From NCBI RefSeq assembly GCF_008152325.1, contig NZ_CP042243.1, forward strand, positions 2,981,026-3,045,025: 64,000 bases of DNA. The letters run 5' to 3'. This document shows, in pieces, positions 1 through 8,658 of the stretch. Position numbers and translations under genes: made by a program. Numbering within the stretch: the first letter of the stretch is position 1; the number at the start of each line of letters is the position of its first letter. The notes beneath the pieces were generated by a model. That model saw only the letters and a list, made by a program, of their open reading frames with translations, had not been told where the DNA came from and did no database searches. The DNA comes from Crassaminicella thermophila (GTDB lineage Bacteria > Bacillota > Clostridia > Peptostreptococcales > Thermotaleaceae).

Positions 1-1
1 A

Positions 2-103
2 TCTGAAGGTTCAAACATAGCATTAATTATTGCAGTTGCCTATATTTTTCAAGTACAAATGGCTGCATGGTATATAAAGCTAGTACAGAAAAAATCTGTA
101 TAG
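2..103 (+). CDS. C-terminal end of an unidentified membrane protein (partial)
   Basis: The frame is open from base 2 and closes at the TAG at 101-103, leaving 33 residues whose start lies left of the window. They form one hydrophobic helix (about residues 5-27, containing IALIIAVAYIFQV) followed by a short basic tail ending LVQKKSV, which suggests the last membrane segment of an integral membrane protein. The gene converges on the MFS gene and shares a bidirectional terminator with it. Too little remains to assign a family. Confidence 0.5.
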   Translation, partial: SEGSNIALIIAVAYIFQVQMAAWYIKLVQKKSV

Positions 104-131
104 CAATTATTTTCAATATTTTCTCTATATG

Positions 132-164
132 AAAAGATGTCTCCAACTTTTGAGACATCTTTTT
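132..164. terminator. Bidirectional rho-independent terminator
   Basis: A 12-bp stem (AAAAGATGTCTC at 132-143 pairing with 152-163) with an 8-base loop has T-rich tracts on both strands. It separates the plus-strand gene fragment from the convergent MFS gene. Confidence 0.8.
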
Positions 165-186
165 GTATTTTAAAGCAATATAAGAA

Positions 187-1359
187 TCATATCTTTTTTA
201 ACTTATTGCTAAATAAAATTATCAGATAAGATACGATAAATATGATAGCAGCCATAATAAAAGGCATTTTAGGATATATATCTAATAAAGTTCCAGCAAA
301 TAAAGAGCCTCCAACCATTCCCACAGAGTTAGCAGAATTTTGAAGCCCCATGATTTTACCATGCTCATTCTTACTTAAGTTTGATACCATTGTTTGTAGC
401 AGTGGCTTAAACATAGAAATAAAAAATACAAATATTAAAAATACAATAATTGAAATTGGCGATAGTAATTTATCTATCATTGAAAGAATAATAAGGGTAA
501 TACCCGTAACCAATAATACATATTTAAGTGATTTTTTATCACCATATTTTTTTGATATTCTTGGCGTTAAATAAACATTGGCAATCATACCTATAATACC
601 TGTAAGAGCCATATAATACCCTATTTGCAATGGATTTAAATTCAAATATTTCTTTAAGAAATAATTTATGCCTGTAGAATAAGCAATAAATGAAAATGAT
701 GTGAAGAATACAACTAAAAGTAATGTTCCTAAAGCTGTAGGCATATATTTTTTAAAATCATCTTTTATTTGAAAGATAAAATTTTTTGATGTTTTTACAT
801 CCTCAATCTTTACATTACTTTCTGGTAAAAGAAAATAAACTATTATAGCATGTATAATAAGTCCTAGTGATTGGAAAATAAAAGCATGATGGTAATCATT
901 TACACCTATGTATCCACCAACTAAATATCCTAACGCTACTCCAAAGCCCGTTATAGCTGTATAATAAGCTATAGCTTTACTTCTATTTGTATGATCTGTC
1001 TCATCAACAATATAAGCTATAGCATTGGTAAATATAGATGCAACAAAACCACCACCCAAAATTCTAAATATAAGAATCAATACTGGAGATGTAGAAAAGC
1101 CAAATCCTATTTGTGCAAGTCCATAACCTATAGAAGGAAGATATATAAATAATTTTCTGCTCCTATATTTATCTGATAAGCTTCCCCAAATGGGTGACAT
1201 AGTAAAGCTCGCTATAGACATAGTAGCGAACATGATTCCATACATCAGTGAAGACATATTTAAACTAACAACTAATTCTGGTGTAACAGGATGAGCTGTA
1301 TTTGCTAAAATACTCATAAAAAACATTGCGACAATTAAATAGATTATTTTTTTATTCAA
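187..1359 (-). CDS. MFS transporter, drug-efflux type
   Basis: Probable proton-coupled exporter of the major facilitator superfamily, about 390 residues with 12 predicted membrane helices. The MFS motif A is visible after helix 2 (GSLSDKYRSRK), and the PESN stretch followed by a charged segment near residue 185 marks the central cytoplasmic loop. I chose the TTG at 1359 because GAGGTG lies six bases upstream; the ATG at 1404 has no ribosome site and adds a charged tail before the first helix. The gene starts 57 bp after the GNAT gene ends, so the two may be co-transcribed. The substrate cannot be read from the sequence; a multidrug or antibiotic exporter is an inference. Confidence 0.8.
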   Translation of the reverse strand: MNKKIIYLIVAMFFMSILANTAHPVTPELVVSLNMSSLMYGIMFATMSIASFTMSPIWGSLSDKYRSRKLFIYLPSIGYGLAQIGFGFSTSPVLILIFRILGGGFVASIFTNAIAYIVDETDHTNRSKAIAYYTAITGFGVALGYLVGGYIGVNDYHHAFIFQSLGLIIHAIIVYFLLPESNVKIEDVKTSKNFIFQIKDDFKKYMPTALGTLLLVVFFTSFSFIAYSTGINYFLKKYLNLNPLQIGYYMALTGIIGMIANVYLTPRISKKYGDKKSLKYVLLVTGITLIILSMIDKLLSPISIIVFLIFVFFISMFKPLLQTMVSNLSKNEHGKIMGLQNSANSVGMVGGSLFAGTLLDIYPKMPFIMAAIIFIVSYLIILFSNKLKKI

Positions 1360-1416
1360 AATCAGCACCTCATATATTAGAATTTTATCCTCACATTTTA
1401 TCATATGTCATCAAAG

Positions 1417-2277
1417 TTAATCAAGTTGAAACCAATCGCTAACTAATTTACTTTCTTTAAACCCTCTTTTCTTATACATATCATAAGCTAAAGTATTTTT
1501 TGTAGCAACAATCAAACCTATTTCTTTTACTTTCTTCGAACTCAAAAAGCTAATAGCCGTTTCTAAAAGCTGCTTTCCATATCCCTTTCCTCTAGCACTC
1601 TTAATTAATCCTAAATCGAATTCTCCCACTCCATCTTTAATATTAAACTGCAAAAAACCTATCATTTCATTATTTGCTATAGCTATATAATTATTTTCAT
1701 CTGCTTTTTTTATATATTCATCAATATCATTCTCTGTTAGCGTTGCTGCATTTGGAACTTCTCTAAAAGCATCATTATAAATCATTAAATATTCTTTCTT
1801 ATTTTCCTCTGATAACTTAACTAGACTTAATGGTGAATATTTAACTCTTATATTATCTAATGTCATCCTGATTACCGAATATTGTTTCTCTATATTTAAA
1901 GTATTTAAATTTCTAATTATTGTGTCATCCTTTGTACCTAAAAATATTTCCCTTGCTCCATATTTTTTTGCTATATTCTTAGATTCTTCTATTATCTCAC
2001 ACAAAACTGTCCTCTTATCCTCTATGCTTTCATTTATATCTAACTTAATTATATATGCTATTCCTTTCTTATTGCATTCTTTTAATATTATTGATGCCAT
2101 TCCCATAATATATTGTCCTTTGATCTTTAAAATAACTCCTCTACCAAAATCAAATTCTTCAGATTTAATTTCCTTATCCATATCCTCAAAAGATAATTTA
2201 TTTATTTTATTTCTATTTATAAACTGAATAAATTTCTCTACTTCAAATTTATTTAATTCTAAATAATTTTTAATCAT
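1417..2277 (-). CDS. GNAT-family N-acetyltransferase, probably tandem-domain
   Basis: An acetyl-CoA-dependent acyltransferase of 286 residues. The C-terminal half carries a full GNAT fold with the acetyl-CoA loop RGKGYGKQLLETA and the closing ...AYDMYKKRGFKES segment. The N-terminal half looks like a degenerate second GNAT domain, a common two-domain arrangement. The start is set at the ATG at 2277, with AAGGGG eight bases upstream; an in-frame ATG seven codons earlier has no ribosome site. It is the last chromosomal gene before the left end of the rlmH island and is followed by the MFS exporter. The acceptor substrate is unknown. Confidence 0.8.
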   Translation of the reverse strand: MIKNYLELNKFEVEKFIQFINRNKINKLSFEDMDKEIKSEEFDFGRGVILKIKGQYIMGMASIILKECNKKGIAYIIKLDINESIEDKRTVLCEIIEESKNIAKKYGAREIFLGTKDDTIIRNLNTLNIEKQYSVIRMTLDNIRVKYSPLSLVKLSEENKKEYLMIYNDAFREVPNAATLTENDIDEYIKKADENNYIAIANNEMIGFLQFNIKDGVGEFDLGLIKSARGKGYGKQLLETAISFLSSKKVKEIGLIVATKNTLAYDMYKKRGFKESKLVSDWFQLD

Positions 2278-2319
2278 GCTCCCTACCCCTTTTAACATTT
2301 CTCATTTATTCCTTAAAAA

Positions 2320-2344
2320 CCGCCGTTACTTATGGTACGGTTCA
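2320..2344. repeat. Left attachment-like direct repeat of the rlmH island
   Basis: These 25 bp are identical to 12164-12188. On the minus strand they read GAACCGTACCATAAGTAA then CGGCGG, the codons Glu-Pro-Tyr-His-Lys-stop of the RlmH C-terminus plus bases after the stop. No other rlmH sequence is here, so this is a site duplication and not a pseudogene. Beside it AAAACCGCCG at 2316-2325 is inverted at 2360-2369. Confidence 0.85.
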
Positions 2345-2568
2345 GCGTAATAGAGTTATCGGCGGTTTTAGAAATAAGTACTATGCTTTGCACCATAATC
2401 CCTGCTTCTAATATAATTCACTCATCTACTGTTTTGTTAAGAATTATTAATTGTCCAATAATCTTTAGTAGCTCTTGTATTCAAAGACTAACATACCGTA
2501 CACTGTACTTAATAATCTACTTATCGTAACTACAATATGTTTAAATATTCTTTATTTAATACTGAAAA

Positions 2569-4857
2569 CTACAATCCTTTTGGTCTATCTAATTTAAATT
2601 CAGCATATAGCTGTTCCCAGACTTTATCCCTAATTTCAGTGGTTGTTCCAATGAAATATAATGATGGATATTTCCCAGTATATTCATAATCAGATAGTAG
2701 TTGATAAACTTGAGATAATAATTGATGTTTATCCATAATTCTATCTTTTAAAATAAGTGGAAATTCTTCGTCTGTAAAATGAGCTATCGCTTCAAATATG
2801 TTACAAACTCCGCCTCCGTAGACTTTCAATTCCCCTTCACCCTGCAAAAATCTATAATAAGCATCTTCCCAAGGTGGCATAACTAATTGTGTACCTCTAA
2901 AAACAGAAATTTTCTTAATAATTTCAAGTGCTATATTACTAAGTTCCTCTTCAGACATACTTTCTTTAAAAACAGGCAATAATTTGATAAAACTACTTTC
3001 TTCAAATATCTTAAAACGCTCTAATTCTTCAAGCCAATGTTTGTTCTGCATAAATTTAAAACTCATGATTACTATACCTAAACATGCTTTTTTAAGACAA
3101 AAAAGTAGTTTTAAGTATATGCTATCACTTGAATCTAGTTTACATAAGTATATATTTAATCCTTTACTTTTCAAATAATCACTAAGTTTATTTGCATTTT
3201 CTTCATCGTCATCCATATAACAAATAAATATATCCTCATAATCATAAGAAAAATAATATTCGTTAACAAACCCATAAGTGTTTCTATTGAAACACTCTTT
3301 TAGTTCATTTATAAATTCATTTGAATTATCTATAAACTCATAAAAGTTATCATCTGTATTACTTTTTTCATATAATATAATATCACCATAATTAACATCA
3401 AAGTCATATAACACTTCTTTATCTTTGTTTGAAAATATACATTCAGTTTTATAATTTAATCCTAATTCTTTCATTATATCTAAATCTTTATTCCTTATAG
3501 TTCCAAAATGCATTTCAAAGAAAATTTTAAATTCATCTCTTTCAAAATATTTATTTATTATGTCTTTAAAATCTGCTTTGCCTCTATTCCATTTTATAAT
3601 ACCTCTATAAAATTCAATAGTTTTTTCATCATCATTATATTCTATAAAAATTTCATATCCGGGTTCCAAATTATTTATTACACTTTCAAATATTCTTTCT
3701 GGATTATAAATCATTATGCTTAATCTATAATCTCTTTTTTCTCTTTTTAATTTTTCATAAATATTAATAATATGATATTTCCATACTTTGTTTCCATAAA
3801 AAACAGCTAATGATTCTTTGAATATTTCATCTAACTTTGCTTTATGCCTAGAGTGTGTATAGTTAAAATACATAATTTGATTATTTCCATCTAAACCCAT
3901 AGTTTCAATTAGCACTTCTTTAGATAAAAATCGATTATCTTCTAAGAATAATCCATGTTTTATGATATTATCTACAGTCCAACTTTCACTAATAATATTT
4001 AAAAATTTTTCAGGATAACCAATTTCAAAACTATCACTCTCAATCTTAGCATTTATATTATTAAAAATGATTCCTTCTAGAAAAATATAATAATTTTCAA
4101 TATCCTCATCTGGGTTTTCTTGATAAAACTTCTTCTGTTCTAAAGCTTCGTCATAAACATTTGTTCGTTTACTATAAAAAAGATTTTCAAATTCTTTTTT
4201 ATATTGCATTCTCTTAAGTAAATCTAAATAAAAATCCTCTGAATATCTTTGATGGACTAAATATAATGCATGAGGATAAGGAATCTTTTTATTTGTACTT
4301 AACTGTAAAATAATAAAATCATTAATGCCATACAATGGTAGTAATTTTTCAATATCATTTATTCTTTCTTCTAATTTATCATTATCGCTATATAAAAATA
4401 TATTATGACTCCTAGAAATTTGTCTCTTATAAAACTCTTGAAGTGGTTTAATAAGTTCTCTTTTTATCGGTATATTGTTTTCATCTAACTCAATAAGGTA
4501 CCCTTCTAGAAAGTAATTCTCGTTATAATAAAATTCAGAAAATGGTACTAACAATTCTTCCCATGTAGTAGAAATTATTATTAATCTAAGTTCACTGTCT
4601 TTAATTTTTAAGTTTTGTTTTAATAACGCAGCATATTTAGAAATTTCATGTAGTGCTTGTCTGGAAGCTTGTTTACTTCTCTTAATTTCAATAATTACAT
4701 AATTGCTTTCTCTATCTTTTGCTAAAATATCGATAAATCCTTTGGTTCCATATTTATTTTGTAATAGATATTCTTTCTCAATAAAAGTTAAGTCTTCTGA
4801 AATAAACTGTAAGTTTTCAGATAAATAATCTCTTATTTTTTCTTCTTGTCTTTGCAT
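2569..4857 (-). CDS. PD-(D/E)xK nuclease-TIR fusion protein, putative defence effector
   Basis: A 762-residue protein with two recognisable ends. Residues about 1-140 resemble the DUF91/NucS-like endonuclease fold: D43 in GFIDIL, then E57 and K59 in VIIEIKRSKQAS, the spacing of a PD-(D/E)xK active site. Residues about 539-660 look like a TIR domain, starting DIFICYMDDDEENANKL and including the S-x(8)-W-LEEL pattern where TIR NADases place their catalytic glutamate. The middle 400 residues and the last 100 are not recognised. The start is the ATG at 4857 with AGGAG nine bases upstream. It follows the disrupted nuclease-like gene by 133 bp. An abortive-infection role is inferred from domains and location; NAD cleavage or DNA cutting is not shown. 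Confidence 0.7.
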   Translation of the reverse strand: MQRQEEKIRDYLSENLQFISEDLTFIEKEYLLQNKYGTKGFIDILAKDRESNYVIIEIKRSKQASRQALHEISKYAALLKQNLKIKDSELRLIIISTTWEELLVPFSEFYYNENYFLEGYLIELDENNIPIKRELIKPLQEFYKRQISRSHNIFLYSDNDKLEERINDIEKLLPLYGINDFIILQLSTNKKIPYPHALYLVHQRYSEDFYLDLLKRMQYKKEFENLFYSKRTNVYDEALEQKKFYQENPDEDIENYYIFLEGIIFNNINAKIESDSFEIGYPEKFLNIISESWTVDNIIKHGLFLEDNRFLSKEVLIETMGLDGNNQIMYFNYTHSRHKAKLDEIFKESLAVFYGNKVWKYHIINIYEKLKREKRDYRLSIMIYNPERIFESVINNLEPGYEIFIEYNDDEKTIEFYRGIIKWNRGKADFKDIINKYFERDEFKIFFEMHFGTIRNKDLDIMKELGLNYKTECIFSNKDKEVLYDFDVNYGDIILYEKSNTDDNFYEFIDNSNEFINELKECFNRNTYGFVNEYYFSYDYEDIFICYMDDDEENANKLSDYLKSKGLNIYLCKLDSSDSIYLKLLFCLKKACLGIVIMSFKFMQNKHWLEELERFKIFEESSFIKLLPVFKESMSEEELSNIALEIIKKISVFRGTQLVMPPWEDAYYRFLQGEGELKVYGGGVCNIFEAIAHFTDEEFPLILKDRIMDKHQLLSQVYQLLSDYEYTGKYPSLYFIGTTTEIRDKVWEQLYAEFKLDRPKGL

Positions 4858-5949
4858 AACCTCACACTCCTTATATACGATATTTGTCAAGTAAATTGTC
4901 GCAAAACCTTTTTGGGTTATATTTTCCATAATCCGTCTAACTGAAATCTATTTTTTATTTTATTTCAAAATATAAAACCTATCTGTACTTTTAAAATATA
5001 TTTGCTAAACTATCTGCTTTTATCATCATATTAAAATTTGTATATCTAGGAGATTGAGGAGCAAGACTAGGTTTATCCTTTGATAACTTTATATCCTGTA
5101 TCTTAATAGCCTTATCTTTGAAATATACAATGTACTTATTTGTATTTCTCTCAATTTTACTCACTTCTGCATAATGAGTTATAGCCGATATAGGAGCAGT
5201 TTGATAAGCAGCAATATATTTAACCCTATCTAACATTGAGCTTGACATCCTTATCGCATACCAACAATTTTCTTCCAGAAATACTTCATTAAAGCCTTCT
5301 TCTCTAGCTGGAACTACTATTGTATCTAATTCATCAACCGAAAGTTCAGTTTTGGTATCTATATCAACCTTAATATCTCCTTGAAATGGCTGAAACTTAA
5401 ATATTTTCTCTCCTTCATCATTTACAAATGCTTGAAACTCAACAATGTCTGTTTTCATTGTTAGCTGGCTTAATACGTTTTCTAGTTCGTCAGTACTTTT
5501 GTCTATTACTACTATACATCCTACTTCTCTATCAAAAACCATTTCTTCAAGTAAATTATCTATGTTCCTATAACCTGCTTTTTCTATAAAATCTTCAACC
5601 AATTTTAGATGCTCTTCATTTTTCTGTATTTCTTCTAGTAATACCCTTTTAATCTTTCTTCCACTTGCTTTATAGGAAATAGCAAATTTTAATATCTGCT
5701 GTCCAATGTGTTTATAAGCGTTATGTATTACTAATTCGTTTTCAATAATATAAAGCCTAGGTTCATTGATAAATGAAAAATCCAATAAATACCCGTCTGG
5801 AATAGATAGAATACTATCACCTATTCTCTTCTTAATATCAATATAGATTGAATTTTTTCCAAAGATTTTATTAGCATTTTCTGTTTATGATAATCTAAAA
5901 TTAACCTAGTAAAATCATTGGAAAATCCCCTAGAGGAAATATAAAATAA

Positions 5950-5969
5950 CCCTATGATACTTCATAGGG
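5950..5969 (+). promoter_or_regulatory. Hairpin in the istA leader
   Basis: CCCTATGA at 5950-5957 pairs with TCATAGGG at 5962-5969 around a 4-base loop, directly before the istA ribosome site. A fold here could limit transposase translation driven by outside promoters, a known theme in insertion sequences. The role is inferred. Confidence 0.4.
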
Positions 5970-5980
5970 AGGATAAGGGG

Positions 5981-7564
5981 ATGATTACGTTAGTGCAAAA
6001 ACAAGAAATTATCTTATCGCATTTTAGAGAAGGGAAATCTCAATGGCAAATTCACAGAGATACTGGAATTGCAAGAAAAACTATCAGAAAATATATCACA
6101 GAATATGAAAAAAAGAAACATGATCTTCTTAATACTGATGATCATAGTAATGAAATCATTGCAGACATCGTATCACCACCTAAATATAATTCTAGTAATA
6201 GAACTAAAAGGAAATTAACCAAAGACATAATAGAAAGGATTGATTTTTTCTTAAAAGAAAATGAGATAAAAAAAGCAACAGGCAGAAGTAAACAACAAAA
6301 GAAAAAAATCGATATACATGAATGTCTAGTAGAAGAAGGTTATGATATAAGCTATTCTACTGTAAATAGATATATTCGATCAAAACGAGAAGAAGGTAAA
6401 GAAGCTTATATAAGACAAGAATATCAACTAGGAGAAATTTGTGAATTTGACTGGGGGTATATAAAACTAACAATCAATGGGCAACCAAAAACATTTCAAA
6501 TGGCTGTATTTACTACTGCTAAAGGAAATTATAGATATGCAAATTTATATCATAATCAGAAGATGGAAAACTTCTTAGACGCTCATGTAAAATTTTTCAA
6601 TCAGATTGAAGGTATCTATGCAACTATTGTATATGACAATATGAAAGTTGCTGTAAAAAAATTTATAAACAAAAGTGAAAAAGAACCTACTGATGATCTT
6701 CTTAAACTATCTCTTTACTATGGATTTAAATATCGATTTTGTAATACCCGCAAGGGTAATGAAAAGGGGCACGTTGAAAGAAGTGTTGAATATATAAGAA
6801 GAAAGGTCTATGGTAAAAAAGATAATTTTAGAGATCTTGAAGAAGCTAATAGTTATCTTGCAATGGAACTTGAAAAACTTAACTCTAAAAAATCTAAGCA
6901 TAATGGAAATAAAAGTCCGAAGGAATTATTGAATGAAGAAAAACCACATTTGCTTAAATCATTGCCTAGTTATGATATAGCTAGAACATGCGAACTTAGA
7001 GTAAATAAATATTCTGTAATAAGTATTGATGAGAACAAGTATTCAGTGCCAGATTTTTTAGTTGGTAGATTTGTATTTGTAAAAATATATCCTGAAAAAA
7101 TATTTATTTATCATAACAACACATTGGTATCAGAGCATCAAAGAAATTATAGAAATCATACATGGAACATTAAAATTGAACATTATATAAATACAATAAA
7201 AAAGAAGCCTGGGGCACTTCATTCAAGCACTGCACTGCAACAAATGAATCCCACGCTTCAAACGATATATCATAAGTATTATACCGAAAATCCGAAGGAT
7301 TTTGTAGAGCTTCTTGAATTAATTAGTCAAAAAAGTTTAGAAAAAATTCTATCTGCAATTAAAGAACTTGAGAATCTAAGCCCTACGGGCGTTAATACTG
7401 AAAAGATAAAAATGTTATGCAATAGGAATGACGATATATTTACCATAAAAAATGATGAAAGGACTACAGAGATAGAAGAAAAATCAAAGCTAATATTAAG
7501 TGAATACGGCAATCTTGTAAAAAATTCATGTGTAGCCTTTCACGAGGAGGCTAAAATCATATGA
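5981..7564 (+). CDS. istA: IS21-family transposase IstA
   Basis: The DDE-type transposase of the IS, 527 residues. The N-terminus has a helix-turn-helix (GKSQWQIHRDTGIARKTIRKYI). The catalytic core shows the first Asp in CEFDWGYI, the second in IVYDNMK and the Glu in KGHVERSVEYIRR, as expected for IS21 rve domains. I chose the ATG at 5981, preceded by GGGAGGATAAGGGG; an in-frame ATG at 5954 lies inside the leader hairpin. Its TGA overlaps the istB start (ATGA), the translational coupling typical of the family. The frame is full length with no visible defect. Confidence 0.93.
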   Translation: MITLVQKQEIILSHFREGKSQWQIHRDTGIARKTIRKYITEYEKKKHDLLNTDDHSNEIIADIVSPPKYNSSNRTKRKLTKDIIERIDFFLKENEIKKATGRSKQQKKKIDIHECLVEEGYDISYSTVNRYIRSKREEGKEAYIRQEYQLGEICEFDWGYIKLTINGQPKTFQMAVFTTAKGNYRYANLYHNQKMENFLDAHVKFFNQIEGIYATIVYDNMKVAVKKFINKSEKEPTDDLLKLSLYYGFKYRFCNTRKGNEKGHVERSVEYIRRKVYGKKDNFRDLEEANSYLAMELEKLNSKKSKHNGNKSPKELLNEEKPHLLKSLPSYDIARTCELRVNKYSVISIDENKYSVPDFLVGRFVFVKIYPEKIFIYHNNTLVSEHQRNYRNHTWNIKIEHYINTIKKKPGALHSSTALQQMNPTLQTIYHKYYTENPKDFVELLELISQKSLEKILSAIKELENLSPTGVNTEKIKMLCNRNDDIFTIKNDERTTEIEEKSKLILSEYGNLVKNSCVAFHEEAKII

Positions 7565-8324
7565 ATAAAAAAGATATCCATAAGAAGATAACTTTGTTTT
7601 TCAAAAAGAACTTAAGCTACCATACATTTCAAAATACTTTAAAGAAGATATTACTGAAGCAAATATAAAAAACAAGATATACGATGAGTTTTTATATGAT
7701 TTGCTTGAAAAAGAATATGATTTACGAAAAGAAAATGGTCGAAAAAGTAGGATTAGAAAGGCTAAATTTCCCTATAAGAAATATATTGAGGATTTAATGA
7801 TAGATGATCTTCCAGAAGATGCTAGAAAGAAAGTTAAGATATTTTCATCTTTAGAATTTATTAATACAGGTCAGAATATTATTTTAGCAGGTAACCCTGG
7901 AACAGGTAAAACACATATGGCTATAGGATTAGGAATAAAAGCTTGTAATGCGGGATATAACGTGCTATTTACAACTATTCCCTTATTAGTAAATCAATTA
8001 AAGGAAAGTAGATCAGAAAAAACTCTACGAGCATTTGAAAACAGGTTTGAGAAATATGATTTAATTATTGCTGATGAATTAGGCTATATCTCTTTTGATA
8101 AGGAGGCTTCAGAACTACTTTTTACCTATCTATCGTTAAGAGCTGGTAGAAAATCAACAATAATAACTACAAATCTTTCTTTTGAAAGATGGGATGAGAT
8201 ATTTAAAGATCCTGTGATGACAGCAGCGATGATTGATAGGCTAACTCATAAATCATACATAGTGAATATGAATGGCAATTCCTATAGATTAAAAGAGACA
8301 AAATTATGGCTTGAAAGCCAATAA
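7561..8324 (+). pseudogene. istB: IstB helper ATPase with a frameshift
   Basis: The IS21 helper ATPase needed for transposition. The natural start is the ATG at 7561, overlapping the istA stop, with GAGGAGG ten bases upstream. From there the frame runs only about 36 codons (MNKKDIHKKITLFFKK...) to a stop. The rest, ELKLPYISKYFKED onward, is in another frame, containing Walker A GNPGTGKTH, Walker B LIIADELG and a complete C-terminus. One base missing from the A5 run at 7603-7607 explains the shift; six A would restore about 254 residues. It could be a true mutation, a sequencing error in a homopolymer, or a slippage site. Confidence 0.8.
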
Positions 8325-8545
8325 TTTTTTAACTCCGCTAGGGGAAAATTCAATGAGTATTTAGGGGATTTTTCAGTTGACAAATACATTTTCTACTACA
8401 TCTTCTTCAAACTCACCCTCATTAGTATATTCATAATAAACAAATTCTTTGTTTCTGAATATAAGCTTATCCATCTTTACTCCCCATCCTCTTTGACATT
8501 TTTATACAACATTATTATATAATATATAATAAGTCCATAAATACA

Positions 8546-8587
8546 AAAAGAAGGAAAATCTATATTGCTTATGATTTACCTTCTTTT
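8546..8587 (-). terminator. Terminator downstream of the retron reverse transcriptase
   Basis: AAAAGAAGG at 8546-8554 pairs with CCTTCTTTT at 8579-8587, extended inward past one mismatch by AAATC/GATTT. On the minus strand a T-rich stretch follows, fitting the end of the retron transcript. Confidence 0.65.
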
Positions 8588-8658
8588 CATCTCTATTAGT
8601 ATCCCTAGCTATGTATACTCTATTTTAACACTTCTGTAAAATTTTATCTCTGCAATAG

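Larger units (their letters stand above)
5882..8388 (+). mobile_element. IS21-family insertion sequence (2507 bp)
   Basis: The element starts TGTTTATGATAATC at 5882 and ends with the complement of TGTATTTGTCAACTG at 8388, so both ends begin 5'-TGT. About 54 bp at each end are imperfect inverted repeats, best conserved at the inner CATTG...TCCCCTAG segment. It is flanked by a 5-bp target duplication TTTTC (5877-5881 and 8389-8393). It encodes istA and a frameshifted istB. The clean duplication and restorable target gene point to a fairly recent insertion. Confidence 0.92.
4991..8474 (-). pseudogene. PD-(D/E)xK nuclease-like gene interrupted by an IS21-family element
   Basis: The 5' piece (8474-8389, start MDKLIFRNKEFVYYEY, ribosome site GGGGAG five bases upstream) and the 3' piece (5876-4991) are separated by an IS. 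Deleting the IS and one copy of its TTTTC duplication joins them in frame as 323 codons plus stop, reading EDVVENANKIFGKNSIYI across the junction. The intact protein would carry P55-D56-G57 in SIPDGYLLDF and E74/E76 in YIIENEL, a pattern like PD-(D/E)xK nucleases. The 3' piece could still be translated from an internal TTG near 5785 but would lack the D56 region. The specific family is not certain. Confidence 0.8.

Noticed and set aside
2320-2344. Left repeat as an rlmH pseudogene
   Set aside because: Only 25 bp match rlmH, exactly the repeat; nothing further upstream in rlmH is similar, so it is a site duplication.
2332-2529. 65-codon open frame on the plus strand at the left island end
   Set aside because: No ribosome site, no family pattern, and it runs through the attachment repeat and inverted repeat; treated as chance.
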